From assembly GCA_905178155.1 (NCBI GenBank), contig CAJINV010000016.1, forward strand, positions 372,001 to 436,000: a stretch of DNA of 64,000 nucleotides, in the 5' to 3' direction. Under the pieces are notes generated by a model, which had not been told where the DNA came from, searched no databases, and was given only the letters and a program-made list of their open reading frames with translations. Each line of letters begins with the position of its first letter. Position 1 is the stretch's first letter. The position numbers and the translations under genes were made by a program. Origin of the DNA: Amoebophrya sp. A120. Taxonomy: Eukaryota; Sar; Dinophyceae; Syndiniales; Amoebophryaceae. Below are positions 34,501 through 49,500 of this stretch, piece after piece.

Positions 34501-37500
34501 TCGGCTTCACAGGCACTAACAATTTCAATCCCATTTTCCTCAGTTGGAGGATTAACGAGAGATCTTTCCGCCTCCTATTGTGTAGTCGCGCAGGATAGTT
34601 GTTGCCACCGCTGCCGGGTCCACCAGGAGAGGAGGATGTGGACACTAGCGCTTGCAATTTCTGCTGATACCTATCCACCGCGAAGTCCGTGCCGCCGTAG
34701 ATCGCGAGAGATAATTCCTCACACTTGAAAGAAAAGTTTTTCGCCACACGACTCCCATCCAACTCCAATTCCTTTTCCCCCGCTAGATCTTTCGGTGAAT
34801 CCTCCCTATCCGCGTAGAGAAATTGGTCGTGCTTGATTGATACCCTATCGGGTGGGACGAACCATCTCGTGGCGGAACCGTGCTGGTGCGCGACGACGTT
34901 ACGGAAGCCGCCGGAGGTTGTATTGGTATTTTGACGTTGATGCGCAGTTGAGGAGGACGACGATGATGTTGTTGTTGACCCACGTTGTTGCTGTCCTGGA
35001 CCCCTAACCACTTCGCGACGACGCGGATCTGACGCAATCGCTCCGGCGGCATGTTGGCCAGATGTTGTCGACCCAGGTCGATGTCCTGGCACCGCTGCTG
35101 ACGAGACAGGATCCCCAACTCCTCCAACAGCAACAGAACTACTGTACATGTTCGCAATTTCCCTTCTCGCCACCCGCTCCTCATCCCGAAAATTTCGGAG
35201 TTCCGCGTTACTGTAAGCGTCTCGGTTGAAGTAGCAGACGGTGACAGGCTCGCCTTGTTCGTCTGACTGCTGATGTTGTTGTACTTCTACGCCATTTGGA
35301 TCGAAGGATGAGGACGTGCTTGTTCCCCCCGCTGTCATGCTTCCTCTTGCACCTGGTGCAACACCACCTTGCTGTAGTTCTTGCTGAAATCTCCGCCGGT
35401 AGTGCTCAACGTCCTCCATTTCATCGTCGTTACTCCCCTGCTCCACCGGAGAAAAGTAGCCAACCTCACTATCCAGAGACATCGCTCTGCTCCTCGGATG
35501 CTGTCCACCTCGGTTGTGATCTTTCGAGTCTTTGGAAGAGATCTTCACAATCGACGCTGGCTTCGAAGAAATTGTCGGTCTTAATAACGGTGGTGAACCG
35601 AAATGAGAGGAGTCCTCGTCGTCGTCGTCGTCGTCATCCAGCATGCCGGGCGCAAAGGGAAGGGGTATGGAAAAGTCGTTATCATCTTCGTCCAGTTGCT
35701 GTCCCAACCCACCCGTCATGTTCCGCACCGCCCTTTGATCGTCCGCGATTAATTTCGGACTCGCCAGCTGCTCTTCTTTTTCGAGGAACAACCGAGGGCT
35801 GTCGGACAAGAGCTGCTCTGTCATGACAGTGCACAACTCCCCCTCGTTCTCATTTCTCATGCAAAACACCAAGTCCACCCTTTGCCTCCTGTCACTATTA
35901 TGCATGACAACTTGCGGCAGCCCAAATAGCACTACACTCCAGTGCAAATTTGTCATGTTGGAAGACTAAGGGCAGGGCGTCCCATTTCTTTAATATAAAA
36001 GCTCCAGTGCAATAAATTTGTCATTCCTTCTATTGCCGTTCATGCTATACAAATGAGGGGGCGGGGGAGATGTGTACTGTCATATCTGTGTTGCTAGTAC
36101 CAGATCCACCCGGGCCACCGCTGCCACTGGATTCCGGAATGGACAGAATCGAGGGCCTTCTCGTCCCTTGATAACTCGGCACTTCCGGTTCCTGGTCTTC
36201 AAACATTTCGAATTCCACCTTGCTGTCCTATCAAGTGCAGAGTACATGTCTGGGTGTGGGTCTGGACGTTTGTCATGCTAAAATGTGCATGATAAAAGCA
36301 CTGTCTTATGCAGGAAAGGATGACAAGTTTGCGGAACGCTTTCTTGTACGCACTCCGCATGACAAACTGCGTTTTTGTAGGACAAGAGAGGCTGCGACTT
36401 TTACTGGCCGTGCAATACAGATTTCACAGAAATGTAAGGCCAGCATCACAAGTTCCAACTTTCCAGACCCGGACCTATTATTGCATTTGATATGTCCTCT
36501 TGATTGTTCATTTTCGATGCTCCAGCTGCACCTCCTGCGGACAAAGTCGGATCGGGTAGTTGTAGTAGGTCATTCGCGTTGTTTGTGAAGTCTGGACTTG
36601 ATAAAGTTGGAACATGTTTCAATTGTTCGGACATCAAATCATCCCTCCCAATGTCGCTATGCAACAACCCTCCGACTCCCTGCATCGCCACCGGCTGGTT
36701 CGTTTCCATCGGGGTAATCGTTATCGGTTGGTGCAGCAACTGCGGGATAGCAGGAGGTGGCATCAACTCTACGTTTGCTACCGGTAGAACACCACGAGCA
36801 TCCATTCCTGCAGGTAAAGAACCTCGTGGTGAGACAACGTCACTGGTCCTGGGACTGTTCAGAATGATCTGCTCCTTCCTCTGCTGCACGATATCCTCCG
36901 CTATTGGAACCGTCGCGGTCTGCGCTTCCACCAACACATTGAGCAAGCACTGTAGCGTGTCCGAGCAGGCGTGCAAAGCGATTCTCTTACACCGGACATC
37001 TAAAGAGTGCTCATCTTCCACCTCCCCGGCGTTATTTGGTTGTAGTTGACTATGCTTCGATATCAATCCCGCTTGCGCCGCTGCTTGGCTTGCAAGTTGC
37101 AAATTGGACAAGTCCCGCTTCACTTTCCACAAAATCGCCGCGTCCTTCGCCTCCAATACGTGCGCAAACCCTAAGCTGCTCAAGATCGAAGTCAAACTCG
37201 CCCGGCTGGGCGGGATGCGGAGGTGGGTTTGCAGCAAGTGCTCCGGTTTGTCGATGACGTATGCGTGGAATTCACCGAGTTCTATGCGAAACCCCTGGTA
37301 CTGCGTACCCGCGACGCCCGTTGCAAGTTCGAATTTGGAAAGCGTAATCACCGTGTTACACTCCACTTTCGTGTTATTTTGTAGGTTATTTGCTTGGTTT
37401 GTGGTGCTTTGCCGTGTGACCGACGGTTGGGAGCGAGGGGAAGCAAGCATCAAGTTATTTTCCCCATAACTGAATTGATCATTTCCGCTCGGACCGTCAC

Positions 37501-40500
37501 CACGCGGTGACATGAAGTCGATGTCGCGCAGATGTTGACCAGTTGTGGCCGCGCCGACAGCCGCCGCTGGGAGGTTGTTCAGCCGTAACGGATCCACACG
37601 ACCAGTTCCAATCCCATTTGGCTGCTGCTCTCCACCACTGCCACTCGAAGATGAGGATGTTATCTGTGACTGCTTGCTGCTGTGGTTACTTGTTTTCGCT
37701 TTCCCCCTCCGTGCCAAAGTGATATCCGCCAGGCATTTCTCTGAGTAGCCCTCGGAGGGTAACTGCACCAGGCAATCCTTCAAATCGATGAAGTACTTTG
37801 TGAAACTTTTCCGATCCCGGTCCAAACACTCCTCCGTCATAGGCGGTGGGGAATAACCCGGTGGGGCGAAGAATTCCAGCAAGTTATCAAAAGGAAAAAT
37901 CCCCCCTCCCCATATCAAAAACAAAATTTGTGTTGCTGTATTTGAGTACACAAATCGTTGTGTATTGCGAGAAGGCCAAGAGGCGCAGTCGCTCCCTCGT
38001 TTGGAGGCAATTTGTCATGCTATTTCCCGTTTCCAGTTGCTTCCTGTCATGCTGAAGACGCAAGGCGTCCCTGCGCCAGCCAGCACTACAGTCCGCATCT
38101 CTTCCCTTCTAGCATCACAAAGCTGATTTGTGACCACAAATCTGAATCACAGATTTCCGTTTTGACATGGGGAGGGGGCATTTTTCATTGTAATACAAGT
38201 CTGCGTAAGACCAGTACATGTGGGGGTGGAAGTGAAGAGACAGTCTAGATAAAACCAGCGTTAGTTCGAAGAGGTAGAGGGTTGACCAGGTGGAGGAGTT
38301 TGATGCTGGGGGTGAGACCGGAGTTGAAGGTGCTGCTTGCGCTCTACTTGTGCCGTCTGAAGTTGTTCCGGGTGCAGCAGCGCTCGCTGTACTAGATGCG
38401 GCCCCACCACCGCCACTGTCGCTGTGCCCGATCTTTTTCTGGTCCAACACCAACAGCAAACAGCCAGAATCTGCCCAGGTGTTTTTGTCCACTTGTTCAA
38501 AGATCGCGTTTTTTTTCCGGAAGAAATTCACGGGGATCTTGTACTTCTGCTTCACTAATTGCTGTTCTTGCTCGTGCTTTTTCTCCAGTAACTCTTGCGG
38601 GGACACCTGTTTGTAGTTCGCCGACATGAGATTTTGCCGAAATTTCTCCCTCACGTGCTCCTCAATCAAGTAGATACTTGAAGACGCCGAGGAGGAGAAC
38701 AAGGACCTCTGTCCCTCCACCGCGGGCTCCTTAAACGCGGTCGGACGGCGCTGGTTCGCCGGGTTTGTTGTCGAGGTTTGTTGATAGTTGTTTTGCTGGT
38801 GATTTTTTTGGTATCTCTGCTGAGACGAAGAGCTAGACGAGCCTCCGCCCATGTTGGTGGCGGCTGTTCCCCTAGAAGTTCTACCGCGATGAATGTGATC
38901 TCGGTCCTCTGCGAAGGTTCTCCTTTCAAACTGCGGCTCGACGTAGCCACCAGAGAATTGCTGCTGCTGCTGTTGGTGAAGAGGACCTCCTGGGTTCATC
39001 ATACCTCCCGGCGCAGAAGAATTTTGCTCCGCAAACCGAAACTCGCAGGGGGCCAAGGCGTTGGTGGAAAAAGTTGTCATGCTGTTCACACTTGTTGTAC
39101 AACTTCTACCGCCTTTATCCACTTGCAAGATTTCGTCCTCCTCGAGCAAAAGGTCAAAGTCCACCACATTTCCCTTCATCACGTAGTCTTCGTTCGCCAC
39201 ACAGCAGTACAATTCTTCATCCGGTTTCTGATACGTGAACCGTCTTGGTAGCAGTTCCGCCCGTAAGGGCACCCACCACGGCTCCGCTAAGTACTCCACC
39301 GATTGCTTCGAATTATTCTCCACTGGTCTCTCCCCTATCGCCCGGAGGTCTCGGCCCAATAACCCAACACGGAAAGCCCCGGTGGCGATCGCCACGTACC
39401 GTGCTTCCACTGCGCCCACACCGATCCAGATGTTCTTCAAATGATGGTTACTATCGGAGGAGGGTGTTGTATTAATTGCGGTTTGTGTTGCTGCTCCTTG
39501 CTGCTGTTCTGTTGACGAAGATGGTGCTGCAGTAGTTGCAGCAGCTTCCACCGGCGGCAGAACTTCCAACCACACGCTTTTCACGTAAACGGAGACACCT
39601 AAGGTTGAAAAATGCGACTCTTCAATTAAGCTCGTGATTCTCTTAACTGGGTCGTATCTTTTCCGCATCAGTTGGTTCAGATATGCGGAGTTCCCGAAGC
39701 TCGTCGCGAAGTGATCAAACGACTCGACCAAAGACAACAAGGTCTTGCTGTCAAAGTGGAGCACTAACGGGTTCGCGACCACGTCAATTTCCGTTCCGGA
39801 TGGCTCTAGTAATGGATTAATATTCTGGATTTCCTCTTTGATTTCCCCCCTAGAAGATGAGGAGTTATTATTTCCTCCCGCGAAAGCACCCATCTGCGCT
39901 TGCCTCTGCCTCCGTTCCCGCTGCTTTTTCTGCTGCTCGAAGATCGACTGGCGGTTGTTCATTCCAGATTTATTATAGCGGTTTCGGTTATTTTGTTGGT
40001 GTTTGGGGAAGAAAAACTTTTGCCCCAGTTCCTGCACGTGCTCGAAGAGAGAGCCGGGTCTGTTCACGCCTTGGCCCGCGAATCTGGCGGCTAGACCGGA
40101 CGGGAGAGAGATTTTCGTCCAGCCGGAATCAGCGTTGACATCGGTAGCTTTGTCGTGATCTGCGGGCGGCGGTTGTTCTTCTTCATCTACTACGTTAGTA
40201 GCTCCTCCCTCCGAGAATTTCAAAACGCGCAAATCCCTTGTAAATCCTCTCACGACGATGGCGTCCTGCGTCCCCTCCTGGGACACGATCCTGGCCCCCT
40301 TTTGCGAGATCGGGATGCCGAATTCGCGATCGACTTCTTGAGTAGTAACGAGAACCGTTGCACCAGTTCCTGGGGCCGCTACTACTTGCTGCGCACCACC
40401 GCCTTGCGTCGTTGTGTCTTGTTCCTCTTTGCTACTAGTTGCACTTGAAACGTCTTCCTCGTAGTAAAAGCAGGAAATTTTCCCCGACGACAGTTTCCAG

Positions 40501-43500
40501 GATTCCGTGAAATAATCTATCCCGCCCGGAGGAGTTTTATTCGCCGATCCACCACTTCGCTGTGGTGAAGCTGAAGAAGAGCTACTTCTAGAACCACCGC
40601 TAGTACTCCCACCACTCTTTGTTCCCCTTTATCCTGTGCAAAAGCATCGCACTCGTAGTAATTGCATTCATGCATTACAAATCTTTTTCTTGACGTAAAT
40701 CCGCATTAGAAATTCCATTTCCCATGCTGAGGAAGTTTGTAATGCAGCTACTACTAGTACCATGCTTTTGCAGTTCATACCCCTGCACTCACGACAATGT
40801 CCGGCAACTCCAACCCGAGCGTGCACAATCGGCCGCGAGGCTTCCCCAGCCTTAACCTCAGCTCAAACTTCTGCAGCTCCGTGAAAATTGCGTAGTTCTC
40901 TTTGTTGTCGGCCTGTTCTATCCCCGTGAAACTCCGGTTCAGCCGCCGCGAGTAGGTGGTTTCCGGGAGAAATCCGGGCCGCGGGATCTTCGCGTTAGGT
41001 GCTGGATAATTACTTGATGTAGTGTAGTTTGCGCCTGGTTGTTGTACACCGCGCGACGAACTGGAACTTGCTGGCCCGGTGCCGACTCTTGGACCACCAC
41101 TTCCGGAAGCTCCTGCTGCAGCTGATGCTCCGGAACTGCCCGCCGCCTGTTCAGCCGCCACACTACCACTTCCGGACTTCGTGTTGCACCGGGACAGTAT
41201 CACGGACAGACACTCGATGCTCCTGGGGCACAAATCCAGCACCACTGGATACGGCGCGACCTGCAGCTTCGCCTCCTTTTTATGAATATTGATGGAGAAG
41301 GCGGAAGGGTATGAATGGTCAGCACTGCCGGAACTATTTCCACCGGAATTATACCCGAAAAACCGCGCGTTCATCGACTTCACAGCGGACGGGGTGCTAC
41401 TGACAGATGAAGATAACGACGGAACTTCCTCGTTGGAGGAAGAAGTGGAGGAGGAGAGCGATTTGGTTTTCTTCAAATAATTCGTCCCGCTGTCACTGTC
41501 CTGATTTATCGCTAGAAAAAACTGTTTCACTGTAAACTTGTGATGCATAGCACGGAACGCAAATGCGTTTGTCTTTCTACACATGCAAGACATTGGATTT
41601 TTAGCTGTGTTTTCCCTTAGAAAGCACGCATGCCAAGTTTTCTTTGTCATGTGTGACAAACTTGTGATGCAAATCTTGCAAAATCATCACAGTGAAACAC
41701 TTTTTTCGTGCGATATGATTGCTCTCGGTGGTATTGAGCTCGATTTCCGTGTCGGTTTTGATTGTATCGGACAACGAACTATCAAGTGTAAAAATGTCGG
41801 GGTCTGGAAGGTTGCAACTTGTCATGCTGATTTTGGATTCTAAAAAAATCTGTATTACATGAGCAGCAAAGAGAGTCCAAGTTTTGCTACATGGAAAGAG
41901 CATTTGTCATGCGGTATAGGCATCAGGAAGCCCTCACAAAATCTGTGATGCTAGGGCATGCATCACAGACATCAGGAGTCATGCAAAATATGCATGACAA
42001 ACCTGGCATTCTTCCAGACCCAGACATTTTTACATTTGATAAGAACCTGTACTGGATGAACTATTCGTCGCATTCAATCCTGGGATCAAGTTACTTTCAC
42101 CCTTTTTCCCGATATCCCTGTCCCTGACCGGGTCTCTCCCACATTCCAAAATCCGTTTTCTCCCGTCCTTCGTTCCGTCGCAAAACGTCAGCCGCTGCAG
42201 ATTCCCGACCCAATCTCCCCGGCGCGGTTTGGAAGACTCCGGCATCACGATCCGCATGTCTTCGAGCTGTTCTGGTTCAGGGTTGAGGGAAGATTTGGAA
42301 TTGGAAAGTTCGTTGGGCGGGGTTGTCGGCGACACACCTTGTTGTTCTTCTGTCACCAATCTCGGACTGCCGCCAAACATCCGGCCGAAAAAGCCAGGTG
42401 CGGCGGCCGGTGCAGGGTTTTTTTCTTTCGTGTAGTTTTCCTCACCTGCAGAAGGGTCAGCGTCGGATATTTCCTTATCCTTACCCACCTCACGCCCGTC
42501 TACTCTGTTGCTTGCTCTACTTTCACTCCCATCCGTTGCTTGCGCGGAGGTGGAGGCTGGGTGTTCGCCGCTCAAAATTTGCGTTCTTGGCTCCAATCCT
42601 GTCTGCACCACGCCAAAAGAGTTCATTGTAGTCGCAGTCGCAGCCCCTTGCATAACGACCTGATCCCGCACCAACGCACGCATTTTCTCCGCTAGTGTTT
42701 CCACGGATTGATCAGCGAAAAACTCGATTTCCAAATCCACCACGGACGTTTCCAGATTGAAATCATTCTCATCTAATTCCTCGTCGGTTGTTTCCTCTAA
42801 AATGGATTCCTCCTTTGATTTTTTCGTACCAAGCGACTCCGACTCTATCGTCTCCGTGTCGACCGATTGCACGTCGGGGGAGAGCGGAACCGGGCGGGAA
42901 GTGTCGTAGGTGGTTTGGGGATCATGATCATTTACTACATGATCGACGTCTTTATTTGTAGTGGCTGCTGCTGGTGCAGAGGAGGGGGAAGCTCCTTCGG
43001 CATCATTTTGACCTCCGGCAACCGAAGATAGCCGCTCGGTAAGTTGCTCGGCGATATTTTGAGGTGCGGACGCTAATGTCGCCTGGGCTGTCTCTGCGGG
43101 TTTGAGATTCATTTGATCATGTTGTTCGTCTCGTCTCTGATGCGTAGTACTCGTTGCCGACGAGCTAGAGGACGACGAAGCTCCTGCTTGAGCGGATCCT
43201 GCTGGTGGCCTGTCGAATCCAAGAAACGGCAGTGGTATGTTGTCCTCACTGTCGTGGTCTCCAGAAATTATTGGTGCGCCACCAGCTGCTGATGTCGATG
43301 TCGTTCCACTTTTTGTTACAGAGCCGAAGTTCGCATCGTCTTCGATTTTAATCTCGCCGAACACCGTGGTCGTTGGCAGGTTTAGGTTGGTGCTGCTTGG
43401 GCTGCTGGTCGGGAACTCCGGTATGGAAGTGCCGAGAATAGCGGTGCTCTTATTTTGACTCGTGGACCCAGTTTCTTTTCACAGCCGAGTGCATCCCACT

Positions 43501-46500
43501 TTGTGGAGAATTTCTGGAGCTCATGGCCCAGACACTCCAGAAATTCGAAACAGGTCGTGGAACAGAAAAAGACGTTGTTTTGTTTTCACAAAAGCAAGAA
43601 AGCAAGTTTTTTTTCTCCACGAGGGTACGGAATTCTGGAGAATTTCTGGAGCTCATGGCCCAGACACTCCAGAAATTCGAAACAGGTCGTGGAACAGAAA
43701 AAGACGTTGTTTTGTTTTCACAAAAGCAAGAAAGCAAGTTTTTTTTCTCCACGAGGGTACGGAATTTCTGGAGAATTTCTGGAGCTCACGGTCCAGCCAC
43801 TCCAGAAATTCGAAACAGCTCGCGGAACAGAAAAAAACGTTGTTTTCTTTTCACAAAAGCAAGAAACCAAGTTTCTTCTTCCACGATGGTACGGAATTTC
43901 TGGAGAATTTCTGGAGCTCATGGTCCAGCCACTCCAGAAATTCGAAACAGCTCGTGGAACAGAAAAAGACGTTGTTTTCTTTTCACAAAAGCAAGACAGT
44001 AGTTTTTTTTCTCCACGAGGGTACGAAATTTCTGGAGATGAGTTTCTAGAACTCGTAGTCTAGACACTCCAGAAATTTAAAACAGGCTGTGGAAGAGAAA
44101 GAGAGGAACGTTTCTTGTTCATGTTCTGCGACATCCGAGTACAACCACTAAGTACGTAAGAGGACCGCTTAACAAGAGCACCTAAGATTTCTCCCATTCC
44201 ATACCGACGAGCTCTCCGCTGCTCGACGAGCATGACTCTAACCCGTTATCCCTGTCTTCCATCATGCTTTGGAACATGGCCGCCTCGTTATGAACTGCAA
44301 AAGAATCGTACTCGTATAAATGCATTACAAATTTTCTCAGCATAAGTAATAAAATTTGTCATGCTGATTTACTTTAAGAAAAAAATTTGTAATGCAAGAC
44401 TTGCATTTATACGAATGCGATACTTTTGCAATGCATACTCGTCCGCATCCTGCAAATTCACACGTGGTCCAGCAGCATTTGAAGTCGCAGTTGTAGCCGG
44501 GCTGCTGTTCGACGCTGTTGAACTAGCAGCACCAACACCAGTCCCTTCACTTATCACCGACTGAAACATGTCCGCCCCGTAAGAATCACTCTGCTCCAAG
44601 GGCGGTGGAAAAGATTGTTGCAACTCAACTGGAGACGCAAACACCGGTTTTGTTGTTGTACCCGCCAGGACACTCGCTTTCGTGCTTTCGTTTAAAACAG
44701 AATGAAACATCGCGTTTTCCTCCTCCTCTTCCCGGTTGACGATGGTTCTGAATTTTTGCAGATCCGCTTGCACGGTTTCCGACAGATTACCGGCCGGGTT
44801 TTTGAATTCCTTTTCCAAGGGGAATCGGTACCGGATGTTCTGGTCCGTGTTCGCATGCTGTTCGAGAAAAACTTCGTCCGGCTCCCGGGCGACCCGAAAG
44901 TTGAAAAACGCGTCAATTGAAGAAAGCTCCGCCGTTATCGAGGTTTGATTCGCCGAATGAACTTGTTCAGAATTAGAGCCAGTTTGATGGTGTTGGCCGT
45001 AGTTGTGCTGATTTGAAGATGTCGGGGAAAAGGCGCCAGATCTACTAGACGACGGTCCATTTATTTTTGCAGCAGCTGCGTCAACACCTTCGTCTTGCCG
45101 GTCTGCGATACAGACTCCCATTCTCCCAATGTTCACCTCGTAGTTCGTGTAGGGTAAGACGCTGTTAATCGGCGGCGGCCCGTTCAACACCTTCCCGGAG
45201 CCGAATTCCAAGTGGTTCCACGGGTTGACGAACTGCACCCGCTCTGCCAAAACGAAGAAGTAGCTCTGTCGATCCACTTGTAGGTTGATTTTCAAGCAAC
45301 GGGTGAAGGAAGTTGGTTGGTTGTTCTGCTTGTTGCTAGTATTTCCGGCATAATTATTACTCTTCATCTGATCAACATTGCCACCTGTTCCTTTCGAACT
45401 ACCGGTATCAAAACGAAAAATCCCCCCACCCCATATCGAGAAGGTATGTTTCCGGAGATTTGTGTTGCTGATTTGAGGCCACAAATCACACTTGTCTTGC
45501 AAGAAGACAAGGGCAGAAGCTTACGCCCCATTAGGGCAGCGATTTGTCATGCTGTTGGCCCTAAAAGTGAGCCGCTTGCCATGCTCCTGAACAACTGGAC
45601 CCATAGGCCCCTACCTAGCCTAGGAATCTGGCCAAAGTGCCTCTCTGCAATACAAACCTGATTTGTGTACACAAATCCAGCATCAGAAATTCCGTTTTGA
45701 TATGGGGAGGGGGGATTTTTCCCTTCGATAACCGGATTTTCTTCTTTTCTTCCCCTTCGCCAAAACTTTCGTTGCCGCGTGCACGTCTTGCTCGGATATC
45801 AGGTTGTTTGCGTTGTTGTTCATGCTGTTGCTCACGCCATCTTCCTCGCTGCAGTTGTCCTCCAAGATCGATTCTGTCTCAAACAGCGCGTACAGCTCGT
45901 ACCAAAAATTCCGGCTGGGTTTCGGCTCGATGAATGAGTGAAAAAGCTCCGCGTCCTGCTGCGCTTCTTTCGTTTGCAGGTAGTGCTTGTTTTTGTGCAG
46001 CTGCTGCTGGAGTCGTAATTGCTCCCGTAACGCGGACTGCTGGGAGCCGAACGTGAGGAACTCGGAAGATCTGCGCACGTTCCACAGGGACAGAATCGCG
46101 TGGAGACCCGCGATGTGGAGATCGACCTTGTAGATATTGCGTTGACGACACCATTGAGGAAGTTTCAGGCAAAGATTTTACTTGTTGCACATAACATTCC
46201 GATTCCGTTTATGATTATGCATGACAATGGCAAATAAATATGAAAACCAAAGAACAAACCTCCATTTCCATCTTCATATTCTCCCCATCTAGATTCTTCC
46301 GCACGACCAGCGACAGCGGCTCCGCTTTGTCGGTTCGCAAGATCAAATCTTCCTTCAGAACCGGTGCTCGGTCGAGAACCAGCGAGTCTGCGATGGCGTT
46401 TTCCTGAAAATTTGACGTTGATTTGGTCGGGACGAATTGAATCGCAACATCCGCAATCTGGATCCGACGCTCCTCCTCGCAAGTTGTGTCGGATACAGAT

Positions 46501-49500
46501 GAGTTTTTTTTCCTACTTCTTCCATCCCGGTTGATGTTTTATCCTGAGTAAAAACGTACCCACACCAGAGTCAGGATGGGGATTTTGCAACACAAACCTA
46601 GGAGTTTTGTGAGTCACGCATGACAAGTTGCGCTCTGCAGTGTAGTGCAGGTTAGCAAGTGCAGCGGCGTCACAGATTCGTCTGCTCATCGTGTTCACAG
46701 CATCACAAATTCCAAAACACAATTGGAAATGGCTCTCATGGGGATGCGCATTACAAGTCTTCCTGTCTTTGCAAATCTGCATTACAACTCTGGTGTGGGG
46801 ACGTTTTTACTCAGGATATGTTTCTTTCGGTGTTTCTTTGCGCGGAAGAATCGGCGAAAACCAAATATCAAATGTAAAAATGTCTGGGTCTGGAAGAATG
46901 CAACTTGTGATGCTGCATGTGGATTCCAAAAATATCTGTATTGCATGAGCACGAAAGGGAATGCGATTTTTGCTACGCGGAGAGGGCATTTGTCGTGCGG
47001 AACAGGCATCAAGATTCCCGCAAAACGTCTGTGATGCTAGGGCATGCATCACAGACATCATGGCTCATGCAAAGCGTGCATGACAAGTGTCGAAATCTTC
47101 CAGACCCAGACATTTTTGCAATGCATACCAAAGCAGAGGAAACAATGATCTGCAAGGCGTAGGGGTAGTAGGAGGGAGCACCTGTAGTTCTTGAGTTCTT
47201 GTTGTGTGATTTATTCCGTCGAAGTTGAGTACTTAGAAGCAAACGAAAAGAGAAAGTGAAAGACATTTGTGTTGCATGAAACTGAAAGTAACGACCAACA
47301 ATTAATACAAACGGCCATCCTGTACGACGTAGCCCCGACGAGAGTCTGCAAATCGATGAAAGTGCAAGAGTAAAGCTTCAAGCGATGATCATTCTTCCGC
47401 AGAAAGCTATTCTGCATGCTGCTGCGCACTTTGGGGGGGCGTTTGTAAAATTACAAACGGGCACCAGTGGCACAAGAAGGTGCAACAAACACGGCGGGAC
47501 TCCAGAAAATCCCAAAACATTGGCAGTCTACGCGAAAAATTGCCCAAATCACAATAAAAACACAATCCCGATGGCAGAGCGCGTTTTTCCTCGTTTACAA
47601 ACGGCCGTTTGTAAAATACGAACGGCCATCCTGTACAACGTAGCCCCGACGGCAGTCTGCAAATCGAGAAAAGTGAAAGAGTAAAGCTGCAAGCGATGAC
47701 CATTCTTCCGAAGAAAGCTATTCTGCATGGTGCTGCGCACTTTGGGGGGGCGTTTGTAAAATTACAAACGGGTGCCGGTGGCACAAGAAGGCGCAACAAA
47801 CACGAAGGGACTCCAGAAAATCCCAAAACATTGGCAGTCTACGCGAGAAGTTGCCCAAATCGCGATAAAAACACAATCCCGATGGCAGAGCGCGTTTTTC
47901 CTCGTTTACAGACGGCCGTTTGTAAAATACAAACGACCATCCTGTACGACGTAGCCCCGATGGGAATCTGTAAATCGATAAAAGTTCAAGAGTAAAGCTT
48001 CAAGCGATGGCCATTCTTCCGAAGAAAGCTATCCTGCGTGCTGCTGCGCACTTTGGGGGGGCGTTTGTAAAATTACAAACGGGCACCGGTGGCACAAGAA
48101 GGCGCAACAAACACGGCGGGATTCCAGGAAATCCCAGAACGTTTGCAGTCTACGCGAAAAATTGCCCAAATCACAAGAAAAACACAATCCCGATGGCAGG
48201 GCGCGTTTTTCCTCGTTAACAAACGGCCGTTTGTAAAATACAAACGGCCATCCTGCACGACGTAGCCCCGACGGGAGTCTGCAAATCCATGATGAAAGTG
48301 CAAGAGTAAAGCTTCAAGCGATGGCCATTCTTCCAAAGAAAGCTATCCTGCATGCTGCTGCGCACTTTGGGGGGGCGATTGTAAAAATACAAGAGAAAGT
48401 GACGCTGTGAGACCCAGAAATCAATGGATTCCGCTCGGGCAAGGTCGTTTAAGGTTTCCCGGGAAACCTTCGGCTTAGCTCGTGCTAAAGTGTGTTGCAA
48501 TGCAACCGAAAACGCGGCGCGCGCAAGGACTCCGCTGCTGTTTGTTTGCACAACCGCGCCGCGTCTGCGTTGCAGTCTCGTGCGCCCAGATCGCCACAGT
48601 CGGCTGCGGATTGCGAGCAACCTGGCGGCCCCGGCAAACCGGCGCACATTTTCGCAGAGGATCCCGCAGAGGATTCCGCAGAGGATTCCAAAATCCTCTC
48701 AGGAATCCTCTGGCCCAAGTTGAGCCGTCCCCCGCGCCCTTTCCCCGACGGCAGTGCCTCGATTTCGGGGGAGGATTCCGCAGAGGATTCCTGAGAGGAT
48801 TCCAAAATCCTCTCAGGAATCCTCTGGCCCAAGTTGCGCCGTCTCTCGCGCCCTTTCGCCGACGGCAGTGCCTCGATTTCGCGGGAGGATTCCACAGAGG
48901 ATTCCTCAGAGGATTCCAAAATCCTCTCAGGAATCCTCTGGCCCAAGTTGCGCCGTCTTCCGCGCCCTTTCCCCGGCGGCAGTGCCTCGATTTCGGGGGA
49001 GGATTCCACAGAGGATTCCGCAGAGGATTCCGCCGAGGATTCCAAAATCCTCTCAGGAATCCCGTGGCCCAAGTTGAGCCGTCTTCCGCGCCCTTACCCC
49101 GGCGGCACTACCTCGATTTCGCGAGAGGATTCCGCAGAGGATTCTGCAGAGGATTCCAAAATCCCCACCCTCAGGAATCCTCTGGCCCAAGTTGGCCCGT
49201 CCCTCGCGCCCTTTCCCCGACGGCACTGCCTCGATTCCGGGCGCGGATTCCACAGAGGATTCCGCAGAGGATTCCGAAATCCTCTCGGGAACCCTCTGGC
49301 CCAAGTTGAGCCGTCTTCCGCGCCCTTCCCCCGGCGGTATTGCCTCGATTTCGGAAGAGGATTCCTGAGAGGATTCCAAAATCCTCTCCGGAATCCTCCG
49401 GCCGGATTCGCGCCGTCCTTCGCGGTCTTTCCCCGCCGGCACAGCGTCGATTTCGGGCACCGCGGCAAACCGGCGCACATTTTGGAAGATTTTGGAACGC

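Noticed and set aside
43455-44063. Long overlapping plus-strand frames with repeated peptides
   Set aside because: They follow the 133-bp tandem array inside an ATG2 intron.
3931-46818. Family B and D ends (RTATCCT) resemble U12-type 5' splice sites
   Set aside because: The TATCCT end is on the acceptor side in about half of the B copies, and no U12 branch-point motif was evident, so the match is probably chance from the TIR.
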